From: DATADW01 sp963733905 | GTDB taxonomy: Bacteria > Actinomycetota > Acidimicrobiia > Spongiisociales > DATADW01 | Length of the DNA: 64,000 bases | Assembly (NCBI GenBank): GCA_963733905.1 | Contig: CAVTEU010000013.1 | Span: forward strand, 62,001-126,000 | Direction: 5' to 3' | Shown here: positions 30,007 to 40,962 of the stretch, in pieces | How positions within the stretch are numbered: the first letter of the stretch is position 1 | How the letters are laid out: every line of letters begins with the position of its first letter | The notes under the pieces: model-generated | Databases searched by the model: none | What the model was told of the DNA's origin: nothing | Seen by the model: only the letters and a program-made list of their open reading frames with translations | Program-made: the position numbers and the translations under genes

Positions 30007-30101
30007 CAAGCGATACCGTCGGTAGGCTCAGCATCCGTTCTGTGGGCTCGAACCGCTGCTGTGCGACCGTTGAACCCACGGGTAGCTGCCGATTTCTCGG
30101 C

Positions 30102-31914
30102 CTACTCCCAGACGAACGAGCGGGCGAGGAAACTGGCCATCTCCGCTCGGGGCAGCGCCTTGCCCGGGCAGAAGCGGGTGCCGGCGCTGTCGCAACCCTT
30201 GGTGATCCCGGCGGCGGCGATGGCGTTGATCGCACCGAGGTGGACCGAGTCGGCGGGGACGTCTGTGAACTGACGGCCATCGATCGGGTCCAGGTTGAGC
30301 GCCCTTGCCAGGAAGCTCGCCATCTGCGCCCGGGTCACCGCCTGGCCGGGGCAGAACCGGGTGCCGGCCTCATTGCACCCGACAGTTATCCCGGCGTCGG
30401 CGATGGCGTTGATCGCCCCAGCGTGGGTGGAGCCGCCGGCGACGTCGGCGAAGCGATTTTCCTCAACCTGCGCCAGGTCGAGCGCCCGCGCCAGGAAGCT
30501 GGCCATCTGCGCCCGGGTTACGACGGCATCGGGGCAGAAGGAGTCGGCGTCGCACCCCGCGGTGATCCCGGCATCATGGATGGCGAGGATCGCCTCTGTG
30601 TGGGTGTCGCCGCTCGATATATCGTCGAAGGGGAGTGCCGCGGTCTTGGTCACAGCCCTCAGGTGGGGCGAGCGGCTGCCAAAGGTCTGGTAGATCCAGG
30701 GTCCGGTGACCGTCGTGGAAACGGATCCACCGCCATCGGAGCCTTCCACCTGGAAGGTCGAGTTCGGGGGGACGGTGAGGAGTGTCACCGCGTCGACCTC
30801 GTCCCACCCGAGAGCCGAAGCCAGTTTCCCCGCCTGTCACATCGAAGGTCCAGGTGGCGTATGGATTTCCCACCGCAGGATCGATCGCCCACGGGTCGGA
30901 GACGCTCTGCAGATAGTCGCGCCAGCCACCCCAGATGTCGACGCTGCGCTCGGTGACGCCGCCGGATGAGGCCGAGTAGAAGGCCTGGATGATCCCCGAT
31001 TGGGTGCCTCCCCCGTCGTAGGTGACAACCTCGCCGCTGGTGGAGGTCACCGCGTCCGGCCAGGCGGCGCCATAGGTCTCCTTGGCCCATCCGATGTAGT
31101 ACTGGTCACGGGTATCCCCGTAGAGATGGCACCAGCACTCCTGACGTCGGGTTTGGTCGAGACCCGAGATCGGTCCGTATCCCAGCACCTTGTAGGCGGC
31201 GTAGCTGCGGGCCGCCACGGCCTGCGCCTTTAGCGTCGCCGTCGGCCAGTCGGTGGGGACCTCGGCGATGCCCCTGACGTACTCGTTCATCGAAAGCTGG
31301 ATCGAGACGTGGAACGCCTTCTTGCCGGGGACGGGGCGGACGTGGAGAACCCCCCTGGCATAGGTGTACCCGGTGCCCGATAGCAGGATCCGGGTCGGCG
31401 CCTCGTCCCACGAGACGTCCACCCGGCACTTGCCCCTCGACTCCCAGACGCGATTGCCGTTGCGGAGGATGCGGCATCCGCCCTTGTCGGCGGTCCGCAC
31501 CTTCCACTCCTGCCCTTCTTTGGCGTTGGCGCAACGCCGGCCACTGGAGAGCTTGTCCTGACACACGCTCACCGTGTGACCGTCCTCGACCACGTATGGG
31601 GAGAAGGTGGTGCTGGTGAGCGATTGCAGGAGCCCCACCCAGACCGGTCGGGTCTTGGTGCGGAGAAAGTTGTTCGACCCGACCGAGTCGGCGATGGTGC
31701 CCACCGAGGTTCCCTTGTAGTAGTGGGTGACTATCTCCTTGTAGCTGTGCCCCTCCATTGCCATGCCCCTGGCGCCGTACTGGCTCAACCCGACCCCGTG
31801 GCCCCAACCCCGCCCCTCGAAGGTGTAGACGTCCCTGTCGTCGGCCCCGGCCGGGGAGGCGACCATCCCCACCAGCAGCGTCGCCAGAGTTGCGACCAGC
31901 GCCCTCCTCATCAT
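30102..31914 (-). CDS. SpoIID/LytB-domain exoprotein with three C-terminal SLH repeats
   Basis: Secreted: signal peptide RRALVATLATLLVGMVASPAGA. The SpoIID domain starts GRGWGHGVGLSQYGARGMAMEG and has VPGKKAFHVSIQLSMNEYVRGIAEVPTDWP and LKAQAVAARSYA, the pattern of SpoIID, which trims stem-free glycan strands in sporulating bacteria. This organism shows no sporulation genes here, so a wall-remodelling or scaffold role is likelier. After one register change near 30815, three SLH repeats follow (for example FADV...AINAIADAGITVGC...FCPGQAVTRAQMASFLARAL). Each carries a Cys pair in the loop. The start overlaps the stop of the amidase gene by four bases (ATGA), so the two are co-translated. Expected length about 600 residues. 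Confidence 0.88.
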
Positions 31915-33863
31915 TCGAGGAACCCCCTGTCGAGGAAACTGGCCATCTGCGCCCGGGTGACCGGTTCCTCCGGACGGAAGGTCCCGTCGCTGAAGCCGGT
32001 GGTGATACCCGCCTCGGCGATGCTGTCGATCGCCTCGTCGTGGACGCTGTTGTCGTCGTCGTCGAACCAGTCGTCCGGGGAGGGCGGCAGGTCGAGCGCC
32101 CTCGCGATGAAGCTCGCCATCTGCCCGCGGGTGACCGCCAATTCAGGTCGGAACGTCCCGTTGGGGAACCCCTTGGTGATGCCGGCCTCGGCGATGCTGT
32201 CGATCGCCTCGTCGTGGACGCTGTTGTCGTCGTCGTCGAACCAGTCGTCCGGGGAGGGCGGCAGGTTGAGCGCCCTGGTGAGGAAGCTCGCCATCTGCCC
32301 CCTGGTGACGGCCTGATTGGGGCAGAACCGGGTCCCCCCACAGCCCACAGTGATCCCTGCCTCGGCGATGTCCTCGATGCTGAACTCGTGGATCGACCCG
32401 TCGTCGTCGACGAACGGCGGTCGGAAGACCAGCACCGCCGTGCTCGCCTGGCGCGGCGTCTGGCCATCGAGCGTCTCGGCGGTGAGCTCCAGCGGGTACC
32501 AGCCTGGTTCGACATAGCTGTTCTGACGTTGCGGTCCCAGGTGATGGTCGCCGCCTTTCCCGTCCCCGAGCGGCTCACCAGGGTCGAGCCGTCCACGTTG
32601 TCGCTCAGCCGAAACGACCAGACCATGCGCTCGGTGAAGCCGAGATGGAAAACCATGTCCTCGCGATACGGAGTCGGCTCGATGTCGGGGAAACCGCCGT
32701 AGATCTTCGGCTCACCACGGCTGGCGACGGCCTGGCGGATGGATGGAAGCAGGACGTAGCAGGAGTCGCCCGGGCAGCTCGTCGCCTGTGCATCGCGGTG
32801 CCCGGCGATGTTGGGGAGCGTCACCATGTCGCCAAAGGGATAGATCGCCGAGCCGAGCGACATGACCGTGGACGACCCGGTGGGCTTGGCATGGCTGAGA
32901 TCGAGCTTCCAGGCAAGGAGGTGCTCGAGCGACTCGAGCGCCGCCGGGCTGGGTGCGGTCGAGGTGTGCTCTCCGATCAGCGCCACCCCACTCGAATACG
33001 AGTTGAAGCCCTTGGTGTGACCGCCGTAGATCGGCCTGGGTGACCCCGCCGCCGCGGCCCTCATAGGTGTTGCCAAACCGGTCGATGAGGAAGTTGTAGG
33101 CGATGTCACTCCAGCCGAGCGTGAAGACGTGATAGGCGCACACCGATCGGATCACCTCGGGTGCCTCCGCCTCGGTGTAGCCGTTGGCGGTGGCGGTGTG
33201 GTGGACGAACATGACCCGGACCCGGGTGATGTACTCGGGAGGCGAGGGGTCGGAGGGTTGGCAGGAGTCCGCCCCCCACTCCTCCCTGGAGATGAAGTTC
33301 GGAGCGGTCGGCGAGGCACCCGCTTGATCCGATTCGGTCAGCCGAATCCCGCGGACCACCAGGGCGGCCCGCTCCAGCGCACCGAGCTGACGCCCGGCGG
33401 TCTCGACCACTTCGGCCTTGATCCGCCCCGGCTCGGCGCCCTCCACCCGGTACTGCAGCCAGTTCGCTCTGCCTACGTAGACCGGCTCGCTGGCCGGGCG
33501 TGACCCCGCTGCCTCGGCGGTACCGGGGTCGGGCCCGTGTTCGGCGTCGACGGCGAGCTCGGTCCATGGCGACCATTCCGAGCCATCCTCGCTGGCCCGC
33601 ACCCAGGCTCGGCTCGGGGCGTCACCCTCCCAGGAGAGACCGGCGATGGTGGCCGTCGCCTCGATGGGGGACGTCTCCCATGTTTCGGTGCCGGTGTCCT
33701 GGAAGGACAGGGCGAGCGAGGATGCGACCGGCGGCGCCGGCAGTGCATGGATGGTGATGCGGGGCGCCACCAGCGCTGCGCCGACCACCCCGGCTACCAC
33801 CGCGGCGCGCAGCATGAGCCTGCGAGTGTCTATTGAGCGTCGTGCCTGAGCCTCAACATGCAT
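31911..33863 (-). CDS. N-acetylmuramoyl-L-alanine amidase (PGRP/Amidase_2) with three SLH repeats, frameshifted
   Basis: Zinc amidase expected to cut the muramoyl-peptide bond. From ATG at 33863 there is a basic N-terminus and one hydrophobic export segment (LRAAVVAGVVGAALVAP), then an accessory beta domain. The PGRP fold follows: ISREEWGAD, VMFVHHTATANGY (zinc His), AYNFLIDRFGNTYEGRGGG, HTKGFNSYSSGVALIGEH and GHRDAQATSCPGD (zinc His/Cys region). Beyond register changes near 33035 and 32530, three SLH repeats end the protein; only the first has the Cys pair. Repeats two and three are nearly identical at DNA level with a 174-bp period. Upstream partner of the SpoIID-SLH gene in a two-gene operon. 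Confidence 0.9.
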
Positions 33864-34065
33864 GCGAGGGCACCGTCCAGCCTCGACCGTATCCCCCGCC
33901 AGCTCCCAACCCGGCATCGCAGACTAGGCCGACCGACCCTGACCAGGCAATCCCCCAGCAGCCCGAACCAATGCGACGGGTCCCACACGGGATCGACGCA
34001 TCCAGGATCTCCGGGCGATGGACACCCGGTTTGGCCTATGGCGCCGGTTGCTGTTCCATGACGGG
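33864..34065. other. Divergent intergenic region between amidase and subtilisin genes
   Basis: About 200 bp separating two divergent SLH exoprotein genes. It must hold both promoters, but no -35/-10 pair is convincing. No repeat array or hairpin is visible. Confidence 0.4.
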
Positions 34066-36082
34066 ATGATCAGGGGGTCAATCGTCGCGCTGCTGGCCGC
34101 AGCGCTATTCCCGGCACGCCGGTACCGCTTCAGCCGCACCTCCGCCCGATGTGGAGACGGTGCCGGACGAGTACCTCGTCCCCATCGACCAGGTCGAGGC
34201 CGCCGCCGCAGCCACCGGCGGGACCGTCGAGGTGCTCGGATTGGGGTGGGCGCTGCTCCGGGTCGATCCCGGCACAGAGGCCGACCTTGCGCTGGCAGCG
34301 GGCGTGGACCTCTACCCCAACCCGGTGCTCCTCCCCCAGGAGGAGCCGCTCCAGGACGCGCAGTGGGGTCTGGCCAAGATACGCACACCGGCGGCGTGGG
34401 AGGTGACAAAGGGCCGCCCGGCCATCGTGGTGGCCGTCCTCGACACGGGGACCGACCTGGAGCATCCCGAATTGGAGCCGCGGCTTTGGGACAACCCGGG
34501 TGAGGTTCCGGGTAACGGCTCAGACGACGACCACAACGGGTTCGTCGACGACGCCCACGGCTGGGACTTCAGCGACGGCGACGGCCGTCCCGACGACCTC
34601 GGATACCACGGCACGATCATGAGCGGGATACTGGCGGCCGCCATCGACGGCCAAGGGGTCGCCGGTGTCGCGCCCGGGATCAGGCTCATGCCGGTGCGGG
34701 TGTGCGACGAGATCTGCCCCGATGACGATGTCATCGCCGGCCTCGCCTATGCCGTGGCCAACGGGGCGGATGTGATCAACATCTCGCTGGGGCGGGCCCC
34801 GCTCGGCGCCGATCTCGATGCACCTCTCCGCCAAGCCGTAAAGGCGGCGGGCAAGGCCGGAGTCCTCGTGGTCGCTGCTGCGGGGAACCAGGCGACCGAT
34901 GCCGATGTGAACCCACTGGTCCCGGCTGCGTTCCCGGGCAACACAATCGTCTCGGTGGCGGCCACAGATCCGAGCGACCTGCTCGCCTCTTTCTCCAACT
35001 GGGGTGCCGAGAGCGTCGACCTGGGCGCCCCCGGCACCAACATCCTCTCTACGACACCGCTCGACTACGACGCCGCCCCTGGGCACGGCTCGCTGAGCGG
35101 GACCTCGCCGGCGACACCACACGTCACCGCGGCGGCGGCGCTGATCCGCTCGGCCAACCCATGCTCGCCACCATCGGTGGTTCGCAGCACGATTCTGGGA
35201 ACGGTGGACGCGGCGCCCGACCTGGAGGGGCGGACTGTCTCCGGGGGACGGCTCGATGCGGGGGCGGCGGTCAATGCCTCCCTCAACCGGTACGGGGGCG
35301 AGATGGATATCGAGGCGTCCGCCTCCCCCGCCCACGGCGGCGCCCCACTCGCCGTGGAACTGACCGGAGATGCCAAGTGCGACCCAACAGGCAAGCTCGC
35401 CGGGTACCGATGGACATTTGGCGACGGGGGGGCCGCCGACGGCAGCACCCTCGTCCACGTCTTCGAAGAACCCGGCGTCTACACGGCGAGGGTGACGGTG
35501 CGAGCGCCGGTTGGGACCGAAGGAAGGGCGACTGTCCCTGTCATCGTCGGCCTCCCTTTCCAGGATCTGGCCGGTTCGATCTTCGCCAAAGAGATCGCCT
35601 GGCTTTCGGCCAAGGGCATAACCCTGGGATGCGACGACGCCGGGACCCTCTTCTGCCCGCAGGCCGGAGTGCGCCGCGGACAAATGGCCAGCTTCCTGGT
35701 CCGCGCCCTCGATCTCCCCGCCGGGCCGGACGCCTTCGGCGACGACGACGGCACCACCCACGAGGACGCCATCAACGCCCTCGCCGCCACCGGCATCACC
35801 CAGGGATGCACCTCCACCAGCTTCTGCGCCGACGAGGAGGTGACCAGGGGCCAGATGGCCAGCTTCCTGGTCCGCGCCCTCGATCTCCCCGCCGGGCCCG
35901 ACGCCTTCGGCGACGACGACGGCACCACCCACGAGGACGCCATCAACGCCCTCGCCGCCACCGGCATCACCCAGGGATGCACCTCCACCACCTTCTGCCC
36001 GCAGATGGAGGTGACGCGCGGCCAGATGGCGGCGTTCCTCTACCGGGCGTTGGCGATTGAGACCCGACCGGGTCCGACTTAG
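34066..36082 (+). CDS. Subtilisin-like serine protease (S8) with PKD-like domain and three SLH repeats
   Basis: Secreted protease. ATG at 34066 gives a signal peptide (MIRGSIVALLAAALFPA); one extra base near 34115 shifts into the main frame, where DVETVPDEYLVPIDQ begins the propeptide-like region. Catalytic residues: Asp in VVAVLDTGTDLEHP, His in GYHGTIMSGILAA, Asn in VVAAAGNQ and Ser in LSGTSPATPHVTAAAAL (Met of the usual GTSMAxPH replaced by Pro). A PKD-like beta domain (YRWTFGDGGAADGSTLVHVFEEPGVY) precedes three SLH repeats, all with Cys pairs. Repeats two and three are almost identical in DNA over 57 codons. About 670 residues. Its end meets that of the convergent asparagine-synthetase-like gene. 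Confidence 0.92.
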
Positions 36083-37896
36083 CGTTGATTGCGGCGCCAG
36101 GCGTGGCCGACGGGTGTCGTGGATAACGGATGGGGAGCTCGCCACCATCGATCCAGACTGCGGCGGCGAGCGTCGCCCAAAGGGCGGTCTTGCCGTAGGC
36201 GTCGAGCTGGCGACGACCACTCAGGACCTCCTCGAGCCGTTTGCGGTCGAGCATCTCGACCAGCGGGTTCCCTCGGTCGTTTAGCAACTCGGCGGCGAAC
36301 ACAGGGGCAAGCGTGGGAAATCGACGGTCCTGCCAGCGATGACCGCCACCACCGCCACCGGTAACCGGTGGAGCGTCGTAGCGACCGGGTTCGGGAGCCA
36401 TTGCCCGCGCCGCCGGGTGCCACCCTTTGCCCGCCAGCGGCACCCGGGCCAGGGGCTCGCAGAGACGCCGGATCAACTCGAAGTGGATGGCGTCGACCCG
36501 GCGCAGCTCATGCCCCATGGCCATGGCGGTGCGGAACCCGGCGGTGAGCTGCAGCGGGTCGGCGACCGGGTTGTGCGCCACCACATGCCGTACCGTCCCC
36601 AGCCAGCGGCGCAGCCGGTGCTCGGCGTAGTGGACTTCGGCGAGGTCTTCCGGCGGGATTCCCTCGCCGAGCCGACGTTCCACCCACTGGGCGACCCGGG
36701 CTCGCAGTTCGGCGGACACCTCGGGCCGGAGGATCCCGGCCCGGTCAAAGGCCATCTCCTCTGCGAAGAACCGCCGGGCATCGTCGGCGCCGTGGAAGGT
36801 GCGGCCGGAGGCGTAATGCGACCGGAGGATCTCGCCAAAGAGGCCGCCGATGCCGAGGTTGGGCGAGGTGGGGACGATGCCCTTGAGGTCCCAGGCACCA
36901 TGCATCCCCCAGGTCTGGAAGACGTGGTGACGCAGTTTCCGCTCGAACTGCGCCGGATCGAGGTCGGCTGCACGGCGGCTCGACCTTCTTCACCTCGACG
37001 CCGAGCGCCGCGCCCACCATGGCGGCCACGGTCTCGTCGGGTGAACCGCCGGGGCTGTGGTGGGTCTGCACCACCAGGCGGTCGAGCACTCCGGCGGCCG
37101 ATGCCGCCGCAGCCACCAGCCGGGAGTCCTTGCCGCCGGAGAGCGAGAGCACCCGACGCCGCACAGGGAACCGGGCGATGGTCTCCATCTGGGCCACCAG
37201 CAGCCCAGCCAACTGGTCGAGGGCGTCGGGTGCCACTGGTTCCAAACCCTCCCACAACGGCCTGTCGGGGGTCCGTCGCCACCCATCCCCGCCCACCTCG
37301 ATCCTGGCCCCTGGTCCCAATACCTCGACACCAACGAGGGACGTTCCTGGGTCGAGCACCATGGCGAAGAAGGGGAGCCAAGCCAGCGAATCGCTCGATC
37401 GGACCGGGTCGGAGGTGCGATGAGCCGCGCACGCCGCCACTGCCGGGTTGTTCGATACGGCGATGAATCCTTCGGCCGGCGCGGTGTACACGAGCCCGAT
37501 GCCGAAGGGGTCGGCACCGACCCAACCACGTCCGTCGGTGGCGAGCCGGACCGCGCTGAAGCTGCCGGTCAGCTCGTCGAGGGCCCGTTTTCTCTTCAGA
37601 TGGGCGGTGAGTTGGGGTGCCCACGGCCGGCCAGGCCTCGGCCAGCCGCCCGGTTCGGGCCAGCCCCAACCCGCCATGGCGGTGAGCCCGTCGGGGCCGA
37701 GGTGCCACGGCTCCCAGCTCATTGCCTCGGGGCGGGTCCACCACCCGGTGAAGCCCACCCGGCCGTCGGGCGAGGTCCACACCAGGGTCGACTCCGGCTG
37801 GTGTGTCAGCCATCGGGGGGACGATCCCAGCGCCGCCACCGCATCGTTCGGGAGTTGATGGCGTCCCTCCGACGCCGCCACCAGGTAGGTCAGCAT
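36079..37896 (-). CDS. Asparagine-synthetase-like protein lacking the glutaminase Cys (frameshifted)
   Basis: The C-terminal half is an ATP-pyrophosphatase of the asparagine synthetase B family: RVLSLSGGKDSRLVAAAASAAG is the PP-loop that adenylates a carboxylate. The N-terminal half resembles the class II glutamine amidotransferase fold (GRVGFTGWWTRPEAMSW, ELTGSFSAVRLATDGRGWVGADPFGIGLVY) but begins MLTYLVAAS without the Cys2 nucleophile, so it cannot use glutamine by the standard route. Register changes near 36975 and 36100; expected about 600 residues. The start overlaps the stop of the upstream glycosyltransferase by seven bases. Embedded in a polysaccharide operon, it may amidate a uronic acid or an amino acid on the glycopolymer (inference), as some AsnB-like proteins do for cell-wall groups. 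Confidence 0.75.
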
Positions 37897-39780
37897 TGCC
37901 CGGGCCTCATTCGACCCCGGCGATATCTAATGCCAGGCCGGGCCACGACATTTCGGCTTGCTCCGAGGAAGTAGCTGTCCTCGGCTTCCCAGGTGTGGCC
38001 CGAGCCGCGGCGCTCGAGCACATAGCCGAATCCGTGGGTGCGGTAGACCCGGCCCCCGGCACGGTGCACGTCCTCGATCAGCGCCCGGTCGACCGAGCGG
38101 GGCAGCGGCTGCCACCCGCCGATCCGGTCGAGCTGGTGGCGCCCGATGAGCAGAGCCCCACCGCCGATGGTGGTGGTCCAGGTGTCGGCGCCGCCGACGA
38201 AGCGGCGGATGGTCCGATCAGAGCTGGCCAGGTGGACGAACTCGCTCCCCTTCCCCACCAGGGCGGCACCGGATACCTCCCTCGCCAGCACCAGGTCCCA
38301 GATGTGATCCGGCCCGTACCAATCGTCATCGTCGACCTTGCTGAGCAGCTCACCGCTCGACGCCTCAACCGCCATCTGCAGCACCTCGCCCAGGGTCAGC
38401 GAGGCGTCGGCCTCTATCACCTTGATGTCTCCAGGAAGATCTGGCGCCCGTGTCGCTGCATGTCCGTGGAGCCCGACCACCACCTCGAGCTCGGGGTAGC
38501 TCTGCCGCTCGAGCTGGCCAATGGCGTGCTCGATCTGCTCGGGTCGGTTGGTCGCCAGCAGCACCGAGACCGACGGCGCCGGCGCCGATCCGCCACCAGC
38601 TGCGATGAGATGACGGAACCGCGCCGCCGACCCGTGCTCGATCAGTGCGGCGCGGCGCAGGTCGACCATCCACCGCTCCCGGGTGGTGGGGTTGTCCCAT
38701 CCATCGGGGTCGACCGTGGCCAGCACTTCCACCAGTCGATCGCCGACCAGGGAGGCCAGCTCGGGGTCGAGCCCATCTACCACCAGTGGAGCGGCCGCCG
38801 CAGCCATCCGGGCGAGGTGCACCGCCTGGGACCGGATCGAGTCGTGCAGCCCGGGGTGGTCGAAGACGACCTGTGCCGACCGCAGCGACTCCGCCCACCC
38901 CACCGGATCCGCCGGAAGGTCGAAGACCGACGTCCCCGGTGCCGTTGCCCCGGTGAGTTCGACGGCTAGCCCGAGCCGGGTCGGCTGCTTCCAGCGCAGA
39001 ACTCAGGTCTGCGGGGCTCTCGGTGGCCACCACTCGTGCCACCGGCCGCCAGGTGATGCCTGCCAGTCGCAGCCCGAACACCACAGGGTCGACCGCGGGA
39101 AGCGTGTCTCGCGGGAGAGCGATCCGCCCCCTGCCCTCGGGGTCGGGTATATCCGAGAACACCACGGCACCGCCGGCGGACGCCACCCGCGACAACTCCT
39201 CCGGCGCCAGGGCGGCGTCGGGGCCGACCACTACCAGATCGGGGACCGGGTCCTCCACCAGGCCGCCGACCACCGAGACCGCACCCGGGAGGGACAGCGG
39301 CGCCCCGGCCACTGCCACCCGCAGAGCCGGCGGCGCGGTCTCGAGTGGCTCCTCCGTCTGGAGCCGGGCAGCCCTCCAGGCGTCGGCCCGGCGCCGGGCG
39401 GCAGTCCATGCCCAGCGCACAGCGGCGGCGGCGTCGTGGGGGGAGCGGATCCGGCTGGCGCGGCGGAGGATCTTCTCCACCGGGGAGGTGCCCGGCAACT
39501 CTCGCCGAGCGTCTTTCTCCGGTGGTGGAGCCGACACTCCGACGAGTCGCGCCGGCACCCGCGTCCGATCCTCCACAGTCAGCCACGGATGGGGCGATCC
39601 CCGGCGCTCCTCTCTCCGCAATGCTGCGGTGGTGGCGGCCACCAGAGTGGCGCTGCCCAGCGGGACTTCGACTGCGTCCCGTCCCCGGAGCCGATCGAGC
39701 AACCGATCGAGCGCCCCCCGGGCGAGCCGCGCCCCGGCGGGGAGCATGACCCGGACAGGGGCGAAGGGCACCCGCTCCAT
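37890..39780 (-). CDS. Two-part protein with C-terminal GT2 glycosyltransferase domain (frameshifted)
   Basis: About 630 residues after joining frames near 38955. The N-terminal 300 residues are Ala/Arg-rich, with an Rossmann-like stretch (LRVAVAGAPLSLPGAVSVV, DLVVVGPDAALAPEEL) that is not assigned. The C-terminal domain is a GT2 transferase: VSVLLATNRPEQIEHAIGQLERQSYPELEVVV, ELLSKVDDDDWYGPDHIWDLV (DxD) and GGWQPLPRSVDRALIEDVHRAGGRVY. The product ends RRGRMRPGQC. It lies 13 bases below another GT2 gene and overlaps the asparagine-synthetase-like gene, so the three are probably co-expressed. Confidence 0.8.
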
Positions 39781-39793
39781 GTCGTCGGGCCGG

Positions 39794-40873
39794 TCATTGG
39801 ATCAGCACCCGGGGATCTCCCTCGAACCGGCGTCGCAGCCACACAGCATCGGGGTGGGTGTCGGGCACGGTGAGCGATACCACGAGGTCGTGGAGCCGCG
39901 ACCCCACCGCCGACTCGACCGATCCGGCCACATCCCTGGCCGCCGCCTCGGAGCCGTCGACCCTCACCACCACCATCGGTACCCGGTAGGAACGTCCCGC
40001 CACCCGAGGGCGAAAGCTGGGCTCTGCGATGAGGTGGGCTAGGAGCGATCGCTGCTCCTCGAGAGCTCGGGCCTCGCCGGGATCGGGCAGCGTTCCGAGG
40101 CCTTGGTGCCATGCCGCCGCCGCCCGCTCGGGGACGAGCAGCGCCCCCCAGGTGAACGCCCGGTACCCGAGTTCGGTGTCCTCGGCGCCCCACCGGTCGA
40201 AGCCGGTATCGAACCCGCCGAGCTCGAGGATGGTGTCCCGCCTCATCCCGAGGTTCCCACCGGTCACCACGCGGAAGAGGTCGGTCTCGGGTCGTGTGAG
40301 CTTGCTGGTCCGCTCCAGATGGAACTCGATCCACTCGGGCCGCTCCTGGTGCCGTCCGGCGAAAAGCGGTGCCAGCGAGCCGGACTCCGCCGCAATCCCC
40401 ACATCGGCGGCGGTCAGCCCCGACACCTCGACGTGCCGCCTGAACCCGAGGGTGAGAGCGTCTCCTACCACGTGGTGCCAGCGGGCATGTGCCTCGGCCC
40501 ACTGCGGTTCGGGAATCATGTCGCTGTCGAGGAAGATCAGGATGTCACCCGAGGCGCGCTCGGCGCCAAGGTTCCGTGCCCGGGCGATGCCAAACCCGCT
40601 GCGTTCCTGACGAACCATCTCGACGCGGACCCGTTGGGTAGCCGGCGGTCTCAGCGGTGGGTCAGACCCATCGTCGACAACCACCACCGAGAGCAGCTCG
40701 CTCGGGTAGGTCTGGCGGTCGAGAGCGGCCATGGTCAGAGCGAGCTTGTCCGAGCTCTGATAACAGGGGATGACCACGGTGACCGAGCGCTCTGGGGTCC
40801 ACTCCCCCAGCGGCGGCGGGGTGAGATCGACCCAGCGATTGCCCCGCACCTGGGCGGGGGGTGGCGACTCCAT
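39794..40873 (-). CDS. GT2 glycosyltransferase
   Basis: About 359 residues from ATG at 40873 (MESPPPAQVRG); a longer in-frame extension would enter the sugar-dehydrogenase gene and is rejected. Motifs: VTVVIPCYQSSDKLALTMAALDRQTYP, VVVVDDGSDPPL, GDILIFLDSDMIPEP (DxD), FRVVTGGNLGMRR and FDRWGAEDTELGYRAF (ED catalytic motif), in the order seen in chondroitin-synthase-like and mycofactocin-type GT2 enzymes. Cytoplasmic, with no transmembrane segment. It stands between the SLH-sugar dehydrogenase and the next GT2 gene. A heptamer remnant lies upstream at 40938. Confidence 0.88.
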   Translation of the reverse strand: MESPPPAQVRGNRWVDLTPPPLGEWTPERSVTVVIPCYQSSDKLALTMAALDRQTYPSELLSVVVVDDGSDPPLRPPATQRVRVEMVRQERSGFGIARARNLGAERASGDILIFLDSDMIPEPQWAEAHARWHHVVGDALTLGFRRHVEVSGLTAADVGIAAESGSLAPLFAGRHQERPEWIEFHLERTSKLTRPETDLFRVVTGGNLGMRRDTILELGGFDTGFDRWGAEDTELGYRAFTWGALLVPERAAAAWHQGLGTLPDPGEARALEEQRSLLAHLIAEPSFRPRVAGRSYRVPMVVVRVDGSEAAARDVAGSVESAVGSRLHDLVVSLTVPDTHPDAVWLRRRFEGDPRVLIQ

Positions 40874-40937
40874 GCGCACCGAGGTTAGGACCCGACCCGT
40901 TCTGGCGTCATGGATAGCGCGCCGATCTGCCGCGTTT

Positions 40938-40950
40938 GCCGTCTGCCGTC
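40938..40950. repeat. Heptamer remnant, CCGTCTG family
   Basis: Just under two units (CCGTCTG, CCGTCC) between the GT2 gene and the sugar-dehydrogenase gene. Too short to call alone, but same unit and same type of location as the longer arrays. Confidence 0.45.
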
Positions 40951-40962
40951 CAAATCGGATTT

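Noticed and set aside
30102..31914. Sporulation locus suggested by SpoIID
   Set aside because: No other sporulation gene is in the window; SpoIID/LytB domains are widespread in non-sporulating actinobacteria and this one is an SLH exoprotein.
32010..32280. Possible CRISPR or minisatellite because of regular repeats
   Set aside because: Repeats are in frame, encode SLH modules and have no spacer structure. The 7-bp arrays have no spacers either. No cas genes are present.
34520..36220. 566-residue open frame antisense to the subtilisin gene
   Set aside because: Its apparent repeats are the mirror of the SLH repeats; no independent domain.
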